A stretch of 64,000 bases of DNA from an uncultured Eubacterium sp. (GTDB lineage Bacteria > Bacillota > Clostridia > Peptostreptococcales > Anaerovoracaceae): assembly GCA_902495595.1 (NCBI GenBank), contig CABUXV010000009.1, positions 4,114 through 68,113 on the forward strand, written 5' to 3'. Numbering within the stretch: the first letter of the stretch is position 1; every line of letters starts with the position of its first letter. Of the stretch, positions 1 through 8,200 are shown piece by piece. The notes below the pieces were generated by a model that saw only the letters and a program-made list of their open reading frames with translations, was not told the DNA's origin and did no database searches. Both the position numbers and the translations under genes were made by a program.

Positions 1-294
1 ATATGCCACCTGTATTATATACATAGGCGGTTCATCTGACATGTAGTCGCATCCTGTATCAGGAACTTCATAGAGAGCTACCAGCTTTGAACCGAAACGT
101 TTTGTCTTTTCAAGAGAATCAGCTCCTACCTTTATCCATGTACCTGTAGTCTGCTCTGCGGCGATTGCCATTGCCAGTTTTTCAATATGTGAAGTTTCCA
201 CTTTCGCCTGGTATGTGGCTATTGCGTAGTCCTCGGAAAATGCAACTTCCGGAAATGCGTATGTCAGGTTTTCCAAATCTAATTTACGAATCAT
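1..294 (-). CDS. RuBisCO-superfamily (RuBisCO-like) protein, N-terminal part, cut by window edge
   Basis: Only the first 98 residues are visible; the gene continues past the left edge. The visible part reads as the N-terminal domain of RuBisCO large-subunit family proteins. DYAIATYQAK at residues 22-31 matches the first strand. AAEQTTGTW at 45-53 matches the conserved AAE-TGTW loop, so Glu47 and Thr52-Trp53 sit where RuBisCO has active-site Glu60 and Thr65-Trp66. MYIIQVAY at 91-98 matches the next strand. It follows the aminotransferase gene by 33 bp, with AGGAGG about 8 bases before the ATG, so it is the third enzyme gene of a leftward operon. A form IV RuBisCO-like protein is more likely than a carboxylase, because the neighbours are a carbohydrate kinase and an aminotransferase and no phosphoribulokinase is seen. 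The catalytic lysines lie outside the window, so the activity cannot be judged. Confidence 0.8.
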   Translation of the reverse strand, partial: MIRKLDLENLTYAFPEVAFSEDYAIATYQAKVETSHIEKLAMAIAAEQTTGTWIKVGADSLEKTKRFGSKLVALYEVPDTGCDYMSDEPPMYIIQVAY

Positions 295-327
295 AGTTTT
301 TTCCTCCTTGGAATTTCCCTTTCGGGT

Positions 328-1770
328 TTATTTTTCAATATTTGAGAATACTTCATCGAATGCCGCCAAAGTCTCGGCAATAGTATCATCGTTATCCGCC
401 ATACTTGTATAAATACGGCTTCCTGCAAGAGTGATAACTCCGTTTGCAGTAAGAGCTGCTCCGAACTCTTCAATATAATGCTGACGTTCAGGAATCTTCT
501 TGAATATATCAGGATCCGTAACGCTAAGATACATTACTCCCGAAACTTCAAAATGAACTATGGAGCCTGTATTCCAAGTTACAAACGGAAGGTCGTACTT
601 ATCTATCAGCTCCTGAATGCCGTCGCAGAGTTTATCTCCGTTTTCACCAGCTTTTCTTGCTGCATCCTGATTTACTATTTCATCTATTGCAAAATATCCT
701 GCCGCACAGCTTAATGGATTAGCCGTAAGAGTTCCTCCTACATAGGCCTTTTTCTTACCCGCTTTCACACCTGCCGCAACGCAAGACATTATTTCTTCAC
801 TGCCGCCTACGCCGCCTGCCATAGGATAACCGCCTGCAACAATTTTTCCAAATACTGTGAGGTCAGGCTTTACATCAAAGAATCCCTGGGCTCCGCCCGG
901 GCCTACACGGAAAGCTGTTACTACTTCGTCAAATATGAGAAGCGCATCGAATTCATCACAAAGCGCTCTTACCTTAGCTGCAAAGTCCTTAGCTACCGGT
1001 CTTGTGCCGCTTTCAGGTCCGAAAGGCTCTATGATAACTGCCGCAGTGCCGCCTTCTTTTTCGTTCGCTTCCAAAACTTTTCTGAGACCGTCGATGTCTC
1101 CCGGATAAAATTCCTTTGTGTGCTGTGAAGCCGTTTCAGGAATTCCGTGAGCCTCAAAAGTCTTGGTGTAAGGTATATGCAGGGAATAAACAAGCTGGTC
1201 GCTCCATCCGTGATAAGCGCCTCCCGCCTTTACGATATTCTGCTTTCCTGTATACGTTCTTGCTATTCTTATGGCTACCATATCCGCTTCAGTTCCGCTG
1301 GCAAGACATCTGTACATCTCTACCCACGGCATACATTCGCGTATTTTCTCAGCCAGAAGTTTTTCGTAAGGATGGAACAGCCCTGTAACAGGTCCTGATT
1401 CCTTTACTACTTCCCAAACTTTTTTATTTACGGGCTCATAATTGCTCCCAAGAAGAGTCGGACCTCCCGCCTGAAGATAGTCCACATAACGGTTTCCGTC
1501 TATATCATAAAGATAAGCTCCCTCTGCCTTTTCTATAACCAAAGGAAAAGGATAGTTGAATGCCAGATTATGCTGAACTCCTCCCGGAATTACCCTTTTG
1601 GCATCTTCTATCATAGCTTTTGAGCCCTGACATTTTTCATCGAAATACTTCATGTATTTTGCCATTGCTTCCGGTTTGATGTGATGAAGTGGTTCATTCA
1701 CGAGTCTTTCCATCTTTGTGTAAATTTCTTTCTCGTCAGGCCAACGAGATACGCCATATTGAGCTTTCAC
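328..1770 (-). CDS. Class III PLP aminotransferase, glutamate-1-semialdehyde-aminomutase-like
   Basis: A 480-residue fold-type I PLP enzyme of the class III aminotransferase family, most like glutamate-1-semialdehyde 2,1-aminomutase. Visible family features are IPGGV near residue 61, GTEA near 159-162, GAYHGW at 184-189, the cofactor aspartate in FDEVVTAFR (Asp281), and the Schiff-base lysine in FGKIVAGGYP (Lys309). The start is a GTG seven bases after AGGAGGTAG. No haem biosynthesis gene is nearby. It lies between an FGGY kinase and a RuBisCO-like gene, so a catabolic role on an amino- or oxo-sugar acid is more likely than tetrapyrrole synthesis. The N-terminal extension of about 50 residues before the IPGG motif is longer than in HemL. 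The substrate is unknown. Confidence 0.88.
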   Translation of the reverse strand: MKAQYGVSRWPDEKEIYTKMERLVNEPLHHIKPEAMAKYMKYFDEKCQGSKAMIEDAKRVIPGGVQHNLAFNYPFPLVIEKAEGAYLYDIDGNRYVDYLQAGGPTLLGSNYEPVNKKVWEVVKESGPVTGLFHPYEKLLAEKIRECMPWVEMYRCLASGTEADMVAIRIARTYTGKQNIVKAGGAYHGWSDQLVYSLHIPYTKTFEAHGIPETASQHTKEFYPGDIDGLRKVLEANEKEGGTAAVIIEPFGPESGTRPVAKDFAAKVRALCDEFDALLIFDEVVTAFRVGPGGAQGFFDVKPDLTVFGKIVAGGYPMAGGVGGSEEIMSCVAAGVKAGKKKAYVGGTLTANPLSCAAGYFAIDEIVNQDAARKAGENGDKLCDGIQELIDKYDLPFVTWNTGSIVHFEVSGVMYLSVTDPDIFKKIPERQHYIEEFGAALTANGVITLAGSRIYTSMADNDDTIAETLAAFDEVFSNIEK

Positions 1771-1822
1771 TTTATTCTACCTCCTAAAATCTTATAAAAT
1801 ATTGGTTATATAATCCTCTGCA

Positions 1823-3361
1823 TCAGCCGTTTAAAGCTGCATAGGCTTTTTTATTGTTCTTGTGCAGTTCCGTAAATACCGGCATTATCTTAGTATATAC
1901 AGCATGATTTTCCATATTCGGCTCGTAAACTGCGCTTACTTTTATTATCTTCTTTATTTCCTTGATATCGTCTATCATACCGAAGCTTACCGCGGTCAGC
2001 GCAGCTGCTCCCATAGCTCCCACCTGTCTTGGATTTTCTATGGTCTCCACTGTTCTTCCGAGGACGTCTGCCATTACCTGACATATATACGGCGAAATAG
2101 CGCTGCCTCCGGAAAACCTTACGACAGGATTGGTCTTAAAGGATTTCTCCGAACATTCAAGAAGCCATCTCATGTGCATGCACACGCCTTCTATTACGGC
2201 TTTCATTAAATCGCTGCCCTTCGTTGTAATGTCCAGGTTGAAAAACAGGCCTCTCGAATTGGCATCGTCAAAAGGACATCTGTTTCCATGCATCCAAGGT
2301 GAAAATACAACACCATTGCTGCCTGCCGGAGTATCCTTTATATATTCTATCATCTGGTCATAATCCATTTTCATCTGGTCGATACGATCCTTTACCCATT
2401 CCATACATTTGCCGGAAGTTTCAACTTCGGCGATATAGTTATATGTAGAAGGGTCAACACCTATCAGGGCGCCTATTAAATTTCCCAAATCCAGGTGCAG
2501 TTTATCGACAGTAGTCGCTACCCAGCCGGAAGTCCCCGAATATACGAAAGCGTCTCCCACTTCTACGCATCCAGCTCCCACAGAGCACAAGCTGACATCG
2601 CTTCCGCCCGAGAATACAGCGGTTCCTTCTGCAAGACCCAGCTCCTGTGCCGCCTCAGGCAGCAGCTTTCCTACTTCATCTGTAGACGCGCATATTTCCG
2701 GCAGATGCTTCATATCTATTTTCAGCATATCGCACAAAGTCTTGCTCCACTGATTCTTATGAACATTAAACAGAAAAGTTCCGCAGGCATCGTCTCTGCT
2801 GGCAAGCATATTGCCTGTAGCCTTGCACGCCAAATACTCTTTGGCATCCAGCCATTTATATGTCTCAGCGAATATCTCCGGTTCATTTTCCTTTACCCAC
2901 AGATATTTCCATGCAGGATCTTTGGCGCTTCCCGATACGGCTCCGGTAATTTTCAGGTATTTGAGGACCTTTATTATATCAAGACCTTCAACCTTAATAC
3001 CTGTGCTCATGCAGTCTTTGAACTGTTTATCCGCTCTGCTGTCCATACAGCTCATGGCTCTGCGGAGAGGTTTCCCTTTCTCATCAACCATTACTACAGT
3101 CTGAAACTGAGAACAAAAAGAGATACCTTTGATTTCTTCTTTTGAAACACCGCTTTTTTCAAGAAGTTTTTTAGTACTTCTTGCCATTGCATTCCACCAG
3201 TCATCCGGATCCTGTTCAACACCGCCGTTTTCCAACACGTGAAGTTCGTAACTGTCCGTTTCTCCCGCAATATACTTTACGCTTTCTTCAGCAGAAATAT
3301 CGAACATACAGGCTTTCAGACCTGTCGTACCCACGTCATAGGTTATTACTTTCACTGCCAT
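1823..3361 (-). CDS. FGGY-family carbohydrate kinase (xylulokinase-like)
   Basis: A 512-residue two-domain sugar kinase of the FGGY family. The phosphate-binding DVGTTGLK motif is at residues 9-16, the FGGY_N domain fills roughly 1-255, and FGGY_C carries FSGGSAISPYICQVMAD and the Gly/Ala-rich GAMGAAALTA near the end. Family members transfer the ATP gamma-phosphate to pentuloses, hexuloses, polyols or related acids; the substrate cannot be read from sequence alone. It starts 60 bases after the TetR gene, has a strong AGGGAGGAG site, and is followed 52 bp later by the aminotransferase, which supports one operon. It probably makes the phosphorylated substrate used downstream, possibly by the RuBisCO-like protein (inference). 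Confidence 0.88.
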   Translation of the reverse strand: MAVKVITYDVGTTGLKACMFDISAEESVKYIAGETDSYELHVLENGGVEQDPDDWWNAMARSTKKLLEKSGVSKEEIKGISFCSQFQTVVMVDEKGKPLRRAMSCMDSRADKQFKDCMSTGIKVEGLDIIKVLKYLKITGAVSGSAKDPAWKYLWVKENEPEIFAETYKWLDAKEYLACKATGNMLASRDDACGTFLFNVHKNQWSKTLCDMLKIDMKHLPEICASTDEVGKLLPEAAQELGLAEGTAVFSGGSDVSLCSVGAGCVEVGDAFVYSGTSGWVATTVDKLHLDLGNLIGALIGVDPSTYNYIAEVETSGKCMEWVKDRIDQMKMDYDQMIEYIKDTPAGSNGVVFSPWMHGNRCPFDDANSRGLFFNLDITTKGSDLMKAVIEGVCMHMRWLLECSEKSFKTNPVVRFSGGSAISPYICQVMADVLGRTVETIENPRQVGAMGAAALTAVSFGMIDDIKEIKKIIKVSAVYEPNMENHAVYTKIMPVFTELHKNNKKAYAALNG

Positions 3362-3421
3362 TTTCGTCTCCTCCCTTCGGATTATGTCAGCATCCCGTAA
3401 CCCTTATATCTTTGCTCCTCA

Positions 3422-3973
3422 CTATCCTATAACCGAATTTATCATCTTTTTCATTTCTGCTTTTATTTTTTCTGCGTCAAAAGGTATTTCGTACAGGTGA
3501 TAATGATTTATCAGTCCGTAATATGCCCCCATTAAAAGAATGGTTTTCTCTTCTGCCAAGGAATTATCGGAAGAATCTTTGATTAAATTTCTCTTTATGA
3601 GGTCTTCTATCATCTTGACAGGATTGTTTTCTCCTCCGCTCATGACAGCCGTATGCATAAGCTGGGTTACAAGCTGAGGATATGCAACCGTATCTTCTAT
3701 AAACTTATCAAAAATCTTTATGATTCCTTCTTTTCCTCCGCATTTGTTTTGACTGTAAGCTTCTTCCAAATCCTCAACTTCTTCCCCGCAAAGAGCGGTA
3801 AGAAGCTCGCTGGTACTGGCAAAATAATTAAATACCGTGCTTCTGGAAACGCCGGCGGACCTTGCAATATCACTGAACGCAGTATTGTCAATGCCCTTTT
3901 CTTCGTAAAGCCGTCTTGCCGCCCTCATTATATTGCGCCTTGTTACCGCTTTTTTTCCGCTTTCAATCTCCAT
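3422..3973 (-). CDS. TetR/AcrR-family transcriptional regulator
   Basis: A 183-residue one-component repressor. Residues 10-56 form the TetR helix-turn-helix (TRRNIMRAARRLYEEKG, then IARSAGVSRSTVFNYF). The rest is a helical ligand-binding domain with no recognisable subfamily. It is the first gene of the leftward kinase, aminotransferase and RuBisCO-like cluster, so it probably represses its own operon and responds to a pathway metabolite (inference). A promoter with a direct repeat around its -35 lies immediately upstream. Confidence 0.88.
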   Translation of the reverse strand: MEIESGKKAVTRRNIMRAARRLYEEKGIDNTAFSDIARSAGVSRSTVFNYFASTSELLTALCGEEVEDLEEAYSQNKCGGKEGIIKIFDKFIEDTVAYPQLVTQLMHTAVMSGGENNPVKMIEDLIKRNLIKDSSDNSLAEEKTILLMGAYYGLINHYHLYEIPFDAEKIKAEMKKMINSVIG

Positions 3974-4015
3974 AAAATATTTTGCCTTTCTTCAGCTTAA
4001 GGATTTAATAATTTT

Positions 4016-4057
4016 ATTATTCAGTGAATTGTACTACAGTCCAATTTGTACTACGGT
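4016..4057 (-). promoter_or_regulatory. Promoter and candidate TetR operator of the kinase/aminotransferase/RuBisCO-like operon
   Basis: On the minus strand, -35 TTGGAC (4039-4044) and -10 AATAAT (4016-4021) are 17 bp apart. On the plus strand, TTGTACTAC occurs twice in direct orientation, at 4029-4037 and 4046-4054, 17 bp start to start. The repeats flank and overlap the -35, a good position for a repressor. Direct rather than inverted repeats are unusual for TetR proteins. Confidence 0.5.
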
Positions 4058-4149
4058 TTAATTATCTCATTTTTTTGAAAATTGTCAACAGGTTTAAAGG
4101 ATTTTTCATAAAAGCTACATAAATACATATCAGAACATTTATTTTTTTG

Positions 4150-4177
4150 TTGATGTATTTTATAAAGACATTATAAT
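4150..4177 (+). promoter_or_regulatory. Promoter of the GNAT gene at 4217
   Basis: -35 TTGATG (4150-4155), 16-bp spacer, perfect -10 TATAAT (4172-4177). The gene starts about 40 bases downstream. Confidence 0.6.
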
Positions 4178-4216
4178 AAAAGAACGAAAACCAGCGATTC
4201 TGCCGGAGGTAAAACA

Positions 4217-4660
4217 ATGTTTATAAGAGAATACAAATCATCGGACTGTGAAGAGCTGGCGCAGCTTTTTTACAACACAGTTCACACGATAAATGCAAAA
4301 GACTATACTAAAGCTCAGCTTGATGTATGGGCGCCGAAAAAAATGGACTTGGAAAAGTGGAACCGTTCATTTGCAAATCACTACAGCATTGTAGCCATCG
4401 AAGATGAAATTATCGCAGGTTTTGGCGATATAGATATGACAGGCTACCTTGACCGCCTGTACGTTCATGCAGATTATCAAAAAAGAGGCATAGCCTCCTC
4501 ACTTTGCAGCCAGCTTGAGAAAGCCGTCCAGGGGACAATCATTACCCATGCCTCGATTACCGCCCGGACCTTTTTCGAAAAACGAGGTTATACATGCGTT
4601 AAAAAACAGCAGGTGGAACGCCTGGGAGTTTTGCTCAATAATTTTGTTATGAGAAAATGA
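4217..4660 (+). CDS. GNAT-family N-acetyltransferase
   Basis: A 147-residue GNAT-fold acetyltransferase. The acetyl-CoA-binding segment is clear: LYVHADYQKRGIASSL at about 78-93, with the Q-x-x-G-x-A pyrophosphate loop. The later FFEKRGYTCVKKQ segment is the usual GNAT beta6-beta7 region. This short GNAT type is often annotated as a putative acetyltransferase of unknown substrate; nothing here indicates one. GGAGGT lies 7 bases before the ATG and the gene has its own promoter. It converges with rpmE, and a dispersed repeat lies between them. Confidence 0.85.
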   Translation: MFIREYKSSDCEELAQLFYNTVHTINAKDYTKAQLDVWAPKKMDLEKWNRSFANHYSIVAIEDEIIAGFGDIDMTGYLDRLYVHADYQKRGIASSLCSQLEKAVQGTIITHASITARTFFEKRGYTCVKKQQVERLGVLLNNFVMRK

Positions 4661-4734
4661 TTGAAATCTTCCTTTATTGCAAAACTTTCGCCAAATCTCA
4701 ACCGAATTTTTTCATAAAAAAGTATGCAAGAGGG

Positions 4735-4834
4735 AATCAGAGATTCCTTTGCACATATGTCGCACTCAAGGGGCAACGCTTCGCAAGGTACTTTCTTTGA
4801 AGTATACGGAAATCTCGTAAAACGATATTTCCTG
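4735..4834 (+). repeat. Dispersed intergenic repeat, copy R1
   Basis: About 100 bp, shared with 18346-18450 and 48215-48308 in the same orientation. The best-conserved core is CTTCGCAAGGTACTTT at 4779-4794, preceded by TCAGAGATTCCT and an AAGGGGC-type block. It lies between the convergent GNAT and rpmE genes. The reading frames through it are broken differently in each copy, so it is unlikely to code. Confidence 0.65.
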
Positions 4835-4837
4835 TAT

Positions 4838-4914
4838 TATAAAAAAATAACCACCTTTTGATGACACGTTTGCACCTAAATGTGCAAAATACGTATCAAT
4901 CAAAAAGTGGTTAT
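4838..4914 (-). terminator. Long-hairpin terminator of rpmE
   Basis: A nearly continuous inverted repeat of 68 bases (4847-4914). The outer arms are ATAACCAC and GTGGTTAT and the inner tip is TTTGCAC/GTGCAAA. On the minus strand a run of seven T follows. It lies just after the rpmE stop codon. The stem is much longer than in an ordinary intrinsic terminator. Confidence 0.75.
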
Positions 4915-4928
4915 CTGAATACTCTCGA

Positions 4929-5129
4929 TTAGTCCAAATTGTACTTGTTCTTGAACTTTTCAACTCGTCCGCCCCTGTGCGCGAACTTCTGCTGTCCTGT
5001 AAAGAATGGATGGCACGCTGAGCAAATGTCCGTTCTGATTTCTTCCTGTGTGGACTTTGTCATAAATGTGTTACCGCATGCGCAAGTTACTTTACATTCC
5101 TTGTATTCAGGATGGATTCCTTCCTTCAT
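4929..5129 (-). CDS. rpmE: 50S ribosomal protein L31, zinc-binding type
   Basis: A 66-residue ribosomal protein L31. It starts [20 protein letters not shown] and has the zinc-ligand pattern Cys-X-Cys (VTCACGN) plus Cys-X2-Cys (ICSACHPF), so it is the zinc-containing form. It ends in the typical [14 protein letters not shown]. The start was set at the ATG six bases after AAAGAGGTG; an in-frame ATG further upstream has no comparable site. In many clostridia rpmE lies next to rho; here they are about 11 kb apart. Confidence 0.95.
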   Translation of the reverse strand: MKEGIHPEYKECKVTCACGNTFMTKSTQEEIRTDICSACHPFFTGQQKFAHRGGRVEKFKNKYNLD

Positions 5130-5198
5130 GCTATTCACCTCTTTCCTGCTCAGGTTTTCCACCTTTGCATAATTACTGCCAGATTAAGCAGCTTAATT

Positions 5199-5227
5199 AC
5201 TATATCACAATGATTTGAAAAACACAA
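5199..5227 (-). promoter_or_regulatory. rpmE promoter
   Basis: Minus strand -35 TTGTGT (5222-5227), 17-bp spacer, -10 TATAGT (5199-5204), leaving a leader of roughly 60-70 nt before the rpmE ATG. Confidence 0.6.
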
Positions 5228-5286
5228 GACTTTTCGCCGTTTTTCTTGCTGGCTGTTATTTCCTGCAAAACAGCGTAAATACATTA

Positions 5287-8200
5287 CTATTTATACTTTC
5301 TCTTGTACACAGATGCCGTTACAGTCCCTCCAAGAGAAATAAATACAAGAATCAGCAGCATCATTAAATCTGTATTATCATCTCCTGTTTTCGGTGAAGT
5401 TTTATTTGCCGAAGAATCTTTACTGTTCTCTTTATCATTTCTGCCGCTGTCTTGTGTTTTATCTTCGGAAATTCCCGGTTTTGAATCGTTGTTCTCATCT
5501 TTGCCTCCCTCGTCGGAAACGGTTGATGCTGACATGACTTTCATATCGCTTCTTCCTACAGGACTTACAGCGCAAAGTTTTACAATATACTGACAGTTTT
5601 CATCAAGACCGTCAATTGAAAGAGAAGTTGATGTTCCCTGACACTTAGCATCTTTTACAGTATTACCGTTTTTATCGTATACAACAGCCCTATATTCCGT
5701 CGGCAACGGTTTATTGTTTTCTTCTTCAGGTGAATCCCATAAAATTTTTATACTTGACTCATCGCTTTCAGCTTTAGCCTTTGGCATATCGGGTACTTGC
5801 AGAGACGCTTTGATTTCACCAAACATATCGTCCCTTGTAACGGATACCGTCATGGCGATTATCTTTTCTGCAGAAATATTTTTTATTGTTTTTCCTTCGG
5901 TACCATCACTCCAGATAAACTTATATCCATCCGATATCACGTTATTGCTTTCATCAAAAAGTTCAGCCGTCATAGTATAGCTTCCCTTTTCATCAGCATT
6001 TATGCTGATTATTACACTCCCTTTTATTTCCTCCATGCCTGTAATTTCAATGTATTTGTTTTTTAAGTTTTCGTATGCGGCCTCAAGATCCGAAAGAGCA
6101 GGTTCATCGCTGGAAATAATATTTAGAGCGGACCTCAGCGCCTTGCTGAAATCTTTCCACGAAGGCTCATTTCCAAACTTATCTTCCGAAAGTTTTTCAG
6201 CTTCTGAAATTAAATCATCTAAATCCAGCAATGCCTGAAATACATCATGTTCCCCGCCTATATCGTCTACAAGCTCGTGAAACTCGTAATCTTTATTGTA
6301 TTCGGTAACAACTGCTTTGTGATTTATTCTAAGACCATTTTCCATCATCATTTCAAGAAATCTGTCAAGCAGGGATTCAGGAAGATTGCACATAAGCATA
6401 AACTCTTCATCGCTTCCGCTTCCCTCATAATCTTCTTTTGCCTGTTCATACCCCTCAAGACCTGCCAGATATCCAACCGTCTCATTTAAGTCCTTATCCG
6501 TAATTTCTTCTGCTGAAATGCCAAGGTCTTTAAGAATACTTCTCAATCTTTCTCCACGCGAGCTGTCCTCGCTCAAATTATAGAGAACAACTTTGTAATT
6601 TGGGATTTCTTCGTCAGCTCCGACAACGGGAACTGATGCGAATATATAATCCACTTCCTCACCATCCCATTCTGTATGAGGAAGCCTGAGTTTTATTATA
6701 AGACGATCTCCCGGATTAAGCTCTGCACCATCAATAACAGGAACCTTTATCTGTCCTTTAGTAATATCTCCTTTAGTGGAGTTTGCCTGAGCTACGCGTT
6801 TTGCAAAATTAGTATTCTCCCAAAGCTCTTTGTCTTCAAATTCCTGGTCGGTATATTGGGCAGAGAATTGATACACGGTTATGTCACAGTAAAATTCATC
6901 GCCCAAGCTCAAATATTCATCGGAATAATCAACTGTTACAGGTATGCTGTCAGCATCTTCCTTAACAGCAGAAACATCAAATGCCGCATATGGAGTGCCC
7001 CAATCAGGAGATGGCTCTACTGTCAATATTCCTGACTTCGCTTCCTGACCGTCCGCAGTAAGTATTATCTGGAGATTTGCTCCCACTTCCAGTTTATTTT
7101 GACCAAGGTATATCACCTTGTTTGTCTCATTTCTGTAAAGCGTGCCCTTTGATATTATCTGAGCTGTATCCTTATCAAGAGATTCGCCTTTAAACTGATA
7201 AAGCACATATGATACATTCTCTGCATCTTCATCAAACTTCATTGAAGCTTTCATCTGAGTATCTCCTGCCGTAATTGCCTTATCAAGTATTCTTACTTCC
7301 GGTTTTTGTTTTTCGGAAGCTGCCTGAATTACCTTTGGTTCAGATAACAAACGTGTTCCATCGGAAAGATCTAAAACGGCAACAAGTTTCTTTCCGGCTT
7401 CCAGCTTATCCTTGCCAAATGTAATTTTCCTGCTGTCTTCTCCCGGTGAAACTGCCTTTGAATAAATCTCTTCCGCTGTATCTTCCAGGAAAGTTTCTCC
7501 TTCATAAGTATATAATTTTAAATCCGCTGTAAAAGATGAATCAAAATCTGCAATTATCCATACGTCTTCCCGGTCCGCCTGTATTGTATCTGTCGCTATT
7601 TCAAGCTTTGATTCCTTGACAGCGCCTCCCTTTGCAGTTATATCCAAAGCGTTCCCATATTTATATAAAGTAAATTCACCGCTTATATCATCTTCTCCGT
7701 ACAAATATAAATGAGGCTGAATTGTCTGTCCTTCCTTAAGTTTTGACGGGTCTATGTCAAATGTATATGCGCCTGCTCCTGTGAAACGCTGACTGCCAAG
7801 CTGTGTTCTGCTGTCCGCATCATCGTTTGTCGACGGCTTGCCTATCGTCAGAATCAAAAGCCCCCCCTTAAAGTCATCGCAGCCTTTGACATTTACGGTA
7901 ATTGAAGATGTTTCCGTATCTACCTCGGTCTCCTGAATAGCCAGACTGTCTTCCTTTAACTGCGCAGAAACACTAAAAGGCTCGCTTTCAAAGGTTTTAT
8001 TCCCGTTATCATATTTAAGTACAAGACATACTTTATCACCAGCCTTTAAAGCTCCGCTGCCTATATCAGTAAACGTTATCAGCCCCGGAGCCTGTCCGTA
8101 TTTCACTGCTACAGCTTTTGTCATATCTGCGCTTCCGTCTGCGCCCGTTTTATATAATCCGGCAACATTTATATTCGAAATATTCGAGTCATTAGCAACA

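Noticed and set aside
328..1770. Aminotransferase as hemL of haem synthesis
   Set aside because: No other tetrapyrrole gene nearby, a long N-terminal extension, and clear operon linkage to a kinase and a RuBisCO-like gene.
4735..4834. Repeat R1 as a small protein gene (frames at 4588-4776 and 4766-4963)
   Set aside because: Frames differ between the three copies, have no ribosome site and are interrupted; the shared signal is nucleotide-level.
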